Shown: piece after piece, positions 4,279 through 6,113 of the stretch
Position numbering within the stretch: the stretch's first letter is position 1
How the letters are laid out: each line of letters starts with the position of its first letter
Assembly: GCA_934631985.1 (NCBI GenBank)
Contig: CAKTYE010000105.1
Coordinates: 1-6,113 of the forward strand
Source of the DNA: an uncultured Clostridia bacterium
Lineage (GTDB): Bacteria; Bacillota; Clostridia; Christensenellales; Aristaeellaceae
Direction: 5' to 3'
DNA: 6,113 nt
Position numbers and translations under genes: made by a program
The notes under the pieces: model-generated
Databases searched by the model: none
Told to the model about the DNA's origin: nothing
The model's input: only the letters and a program-made list of their open reading frames with translations

Positions 4279-5283
4279 ATGAAATACACCAAGCTGGGGC
4301 AGACGGATATTGAAATTTCCAAGCTCTGCGTGGGCTGCATGAGCTTCGGCAAGGCCGGAACCATGCACGACTGGACGCTGGATGAAACCGAAACGGAAGC
4401 CGTGGTCAAGCATGCGCTGGACCTGGGCATCAATTTCTTCGATACGGCGAACAGCTACTCCGTCGGCACCAGCGAGGAATACCTCGGCCGGGCGCTGAAG
4501 AAGAACGCCAGCCGCGACAAGGTGGTCATTGCCTCCAAAGTTTATTTTAACCCCGGCAGGCTGTCCAGCGAGGCCATTCATCGGGAGATCGATGGCACGC
4601 TGAAGCGCCTGGGAACTGATTATCTGGATCTGTATATTATTCATCGCTTTGACTATGGCACGCCCATTGAGGAAACCATGGAGGCCCTGAACGATCTGGT
4701 CAAGGCAGGCAAGGTGCGTGCGCTGGGCGCGTCCGCCATGTATGGCTATCAGTTCTACAACATGCAGCTGTGCGCCCGCGACCATGGCTGGGCGCGGTTC
4801 GAGGCCATGGAAAACCATTACAATCTGCTGTACCGCGAGGACGAGCGGGAGCTGATCCCCATTTGCGCACAGATGGGCGTAAGCCTGATGCCCTACAGCC
4901 CGCTGGCGGCAGGCCATCTGACCCGCCTCACCTGGAACACGGATACCCTGCGCAGCAAGACAGACCGTGTTGCCATGGGCAAGTATGACCGCACCGAGGA
5001 GCAGGATATGCAGATCGTCACCCGTGTGCAGGAGCTTGCGGAGAAGTACGGCGTGAAGATGCAGCAGATCGCACTGGCCTGGCACTGGGTCAAGGGCGTT
5101 GCGTCCCCCATTGTGGGTGCAACCAAGACGAGGTATCTCGACGATGCTGCCGGGGCGCTGGACGTGACCCTGACGGCGGAAGATGTGGCCTATCTGGAGG
5201 AGCCGTATCAGCCGCATCGCATCATGGGTGCGATTGCCCACAATCCTGCGGACGGCGTGATTCTGCTGGACGCAAAAAAGTAA
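4279..5283 (+). CDS. Aldo/keto reductase, YajO-like
   Basis: This 334-residue protein is an NADPH-type aldo/keto reductase with a TIM-barrel fold. The N-terminus MKYTKLGQTDIEISKLCVGC, then MSFG, INFFDTANSYSVGTSEEYLG (51-70), LGTDYLDLYIIHRFDYGTPI (111-130) and the HYNLLYREDERELIPIC segment (180-196) closely resemble E. coli YajO as I remember it. The catalytic tetrad is intact: D55, Y60, K87 and H122. The cofactor-binding end appears in SPIVGATKTRYLDD (276-289). YajO-like enzymes reduce aldehydes and ketones, and E. coli YajO has been linked to 1-deoxyxylulose-5-phosphate formation. The substrate here cannot be read from sequence. The ATG at 4279 gives the standard family N-terminus and has AAAGGGTGG just upstream. 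The frame is open back to 4174, but that extension is not family-like. The C-terminus runs about ten residues longer than YajO. It appears monocistronic. Confidence 0.93.
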   Translation: MKYTKLGQTDIEISKLCVGCMSFGKAGTMHDWTLDETETEAVVKHALDLGINFFDTANSYSVGTSEEYLGRALKKNASRDKVVIASKVYFNPGRLSSEAIHREIDGTLKRLGTDYLDLYIIHRFDYGTPIEETMEALNDLVKAGKVRALGASAMYGYQFYNMQLCARDHGWARFEAMENHYNLLYREDERELIPICAQMGVSLMPYSPLAAGHLTRLTWNTDTLRSKTDRVAMGKYDRTEEQDMQIVTRVQELAEKYGVKMQQIALAWHWVKGVASPIVGATKTRYLDDAAGALDVTLTAEDVAYLEEPYQPHRIMGAIAHNPADGVILLDAKK

Positions 5284-5303
5284 ATTTTGCCTGAACGAAA
5301 CAG

Positions 5304-5346
5304 AAACGGGGTTCCCGCTGATACGATGCAGCGGGAACCCCGTTTT
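5304..5346. terminator. Strong bidirectional terminator between the reductase and permease genes
   Basis: A perfect 17-bp GC-rich stem, AAACGGGGTTCCCGCTG (5304-5320) with CAGCGGGAACCCCGTTT (5329-5345), encloses an 8-base loop. On the plus strand it ends in GTTTTG, and on the minus strand in GTTTCTGTTTCG. It starts 20 bases after the reductase stop and ends 20 bases before the permease stop. It can therefore end transcription from both sides. Confidence 0.9.
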
Positions 5347-5366
5347 GCTTGCGGTTGATAGCGCGA

Positions 5367-6113
5367 TCAGCCCTTTACCGAACCCACGGTCAACCCCTTT
5401 ACGAAATACTTTTGCAGGAAAGGATACAGGATGATGATCGGCAGGGTGGAGGTAATGATGACCGCCGATTTGATGGAGATGGCGATGGTGGTCTTGTCCG
5501 CGCTGCCCGCGGCGTCGCCCAGCATGGACGTACCGTTTACAATGTTGCGCAGGAACAGCATCACCGGGAACTGGGTCGTGTTCAGGTAGATCAGGCCGTT
5601 GAACCAGTCGTTCCAGAAGAACACCGCCGTGTACAGGCCCACCGTTGCCAGCGCCGCCGTGGACAGCGGCAGCACGATCTGGAACAGGATGCCGAAGTAG
5701 CCCAGACCATCGATCAGCGCCGCTTCCTCAATTTCCTGGGGCAGAGTCTTGAAAAAGTTGATAAGGATGATGAGGTTGAACTGGTTGATGGCAAAGGGCA
5801 GCAGCATGGCCCAGACCGTACCCGTCAGGTGCAGGTTGGAGATCAGCAGGTAGTTGGGGATCAAGCCGCCGGAGAAGAACATGGATACAATGACCATCTT
5901 CATGAAGAATCGTTGCCCACGCAGATAGGTCTTCGAAAGCGGATACGCAAACAGCACCATCATAAACAGCGCGATGGCTGTACCTGCCACGGTGTAGAAA
6001 ATGGTGTTGCCATAGGCCCGGAAGAAATTGGGGTAGGTGAAGATCTGCTCGTAAGCGTCCAGATTCCAGCCAACGGGCCAGAAGGAGACCTGATTGTTGA
6101 TGATGGCCTTGGG
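5367..6113 (-). CDS. Carbohydrate ABC transporter permease (MalG/YtcP/LplC type), N-terminus missing
   Basis: The frame runs off the right edge, leaving 248 C-terminal residues of a protein usually about 290-300 long. It is an inner-membrane subunit of a binding-protein-dependent sugar or oligosaccharide importer. Roughly five hydrophobic helices are visible (about residues 42-60, 71-90, 98-120, 148-166 and 214-235 of the fragment). The EAA loop that docks the ATPase is clear: EEAALIDGLGYFGILFQIVLP (129-149), with G136 in the usual place. The upstream segment FWPVGWNLDAYEQIF and AYGNTIFYT, and the C-terminal YFVKGLTVGSVKG, are typical of the YtcP/LplC branch. The internal GTG at 5990 is not the start, because conserved sequence continues upstream of it. 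It is the last gene before the terminator. The partner permease and solute-binding protein probably lie to the right. The substrate is unknown. Confidence 0.93.
   Translation of the reverse strand, partial: PKAIINNQVSFWPVGWNLDAYEQIFTYPNFFRAYGNTIFYTVAGTAIALFMMVLFAYPLSKTYLRGQRFFMKMVIVSMFFSGGLIPNYLLISNLHLTGTVWAMLLPFAINQFNLIILINFFKTLPQEIEEAALIDGLGYFGILFQIVLPLSTAALATVGLYTAVFFWNDWFNGLIYLNTTQFPVMLFLRNIVNGTSMLGDAAGSADKTTIAISIKSAVIITSTLPIIILYPFLQKYFVKGLTVGSVKG

Noticed and set aside
4165..5241. Long minus-strand frame antisense to the reductase
   Set aside because: It is a shadow of a strongly supported gene with an intact catalytic tetrad, and it has no recognisable features of its own.

Overview
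The window looks like a chromosomal segment from a moderately GC-rich member of the Clostridia, probably a gut or other anaerobic Firmicute. This rests on a DUF1461/TIGR01906-type membrane protein, a secreted zinc-ribbon protein with a Pro/Thr/Ala linker, a YtcP/LplC-type sugar ABC permease, and AGGAG-like ribosome binding sites. I cannot assign a genus.

Layout. Positions 1-144 hold the last 47 codons of peptide chain release factor 2 (prfB). A degenerate repeat follows, then a DUF1461-type membrane protein on the plus strand (279-962). Next is a gene-free stretch of about 540 bases (963-1504) full of direct and inverted repeats. tsaD, the tRNA t6A threonylcarbamoyltransferase subunit, lies at 1505-2515 (plus). 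A likely bidirectional terminator (2527-2565) separates tsaD from a convergent minus-strand gene (2583-3725). That gene encodes an exported protein with two zinc-ribbon motifs, a PTAx repeat linker, a possible Ig/fibronectin-III-like domain and an unrecognised C-terminal domain. A gap of about 550 bases (3726-4278) carries the promoter of the minus-strand gene, a doubtful small ORF or gene remnant, and the promoter and leader of the next gene. A YajO-like aldo/keto reductase follows (4279-5283, plus). A strong hairpin terminator separates it from a convergent, right-truncated carbohydrate ABC transporter permease (5367-6113, minus).

How the genes relate. prfB and tsaD both serve translation (stop-codon release; t6A37 on ANN-decoding tRNAs) and lie on the same strand around the DUF1461 gene. 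The repeats between them make one simple operon uncertain. The other three genes (exported zinc-ribbon protein, reductase, sugar permease) are oriented as separate transcription units and do not form a recognisable shared pathway. The permease is probably the downstream end of a sugar-uptake operon that continues beyond the right edge.

I see no defence system, CRISPR array, tRNA, rRNA, transposase or integrase. The most unusual signals are a three-copy repeat family around the DUF1461 gene, one copy of which carries an extra three-hairpin block and a covarying UNCG-type hairpin, and the exported zinc-ribbon protein, whose first ribbon lacks one cysteine.
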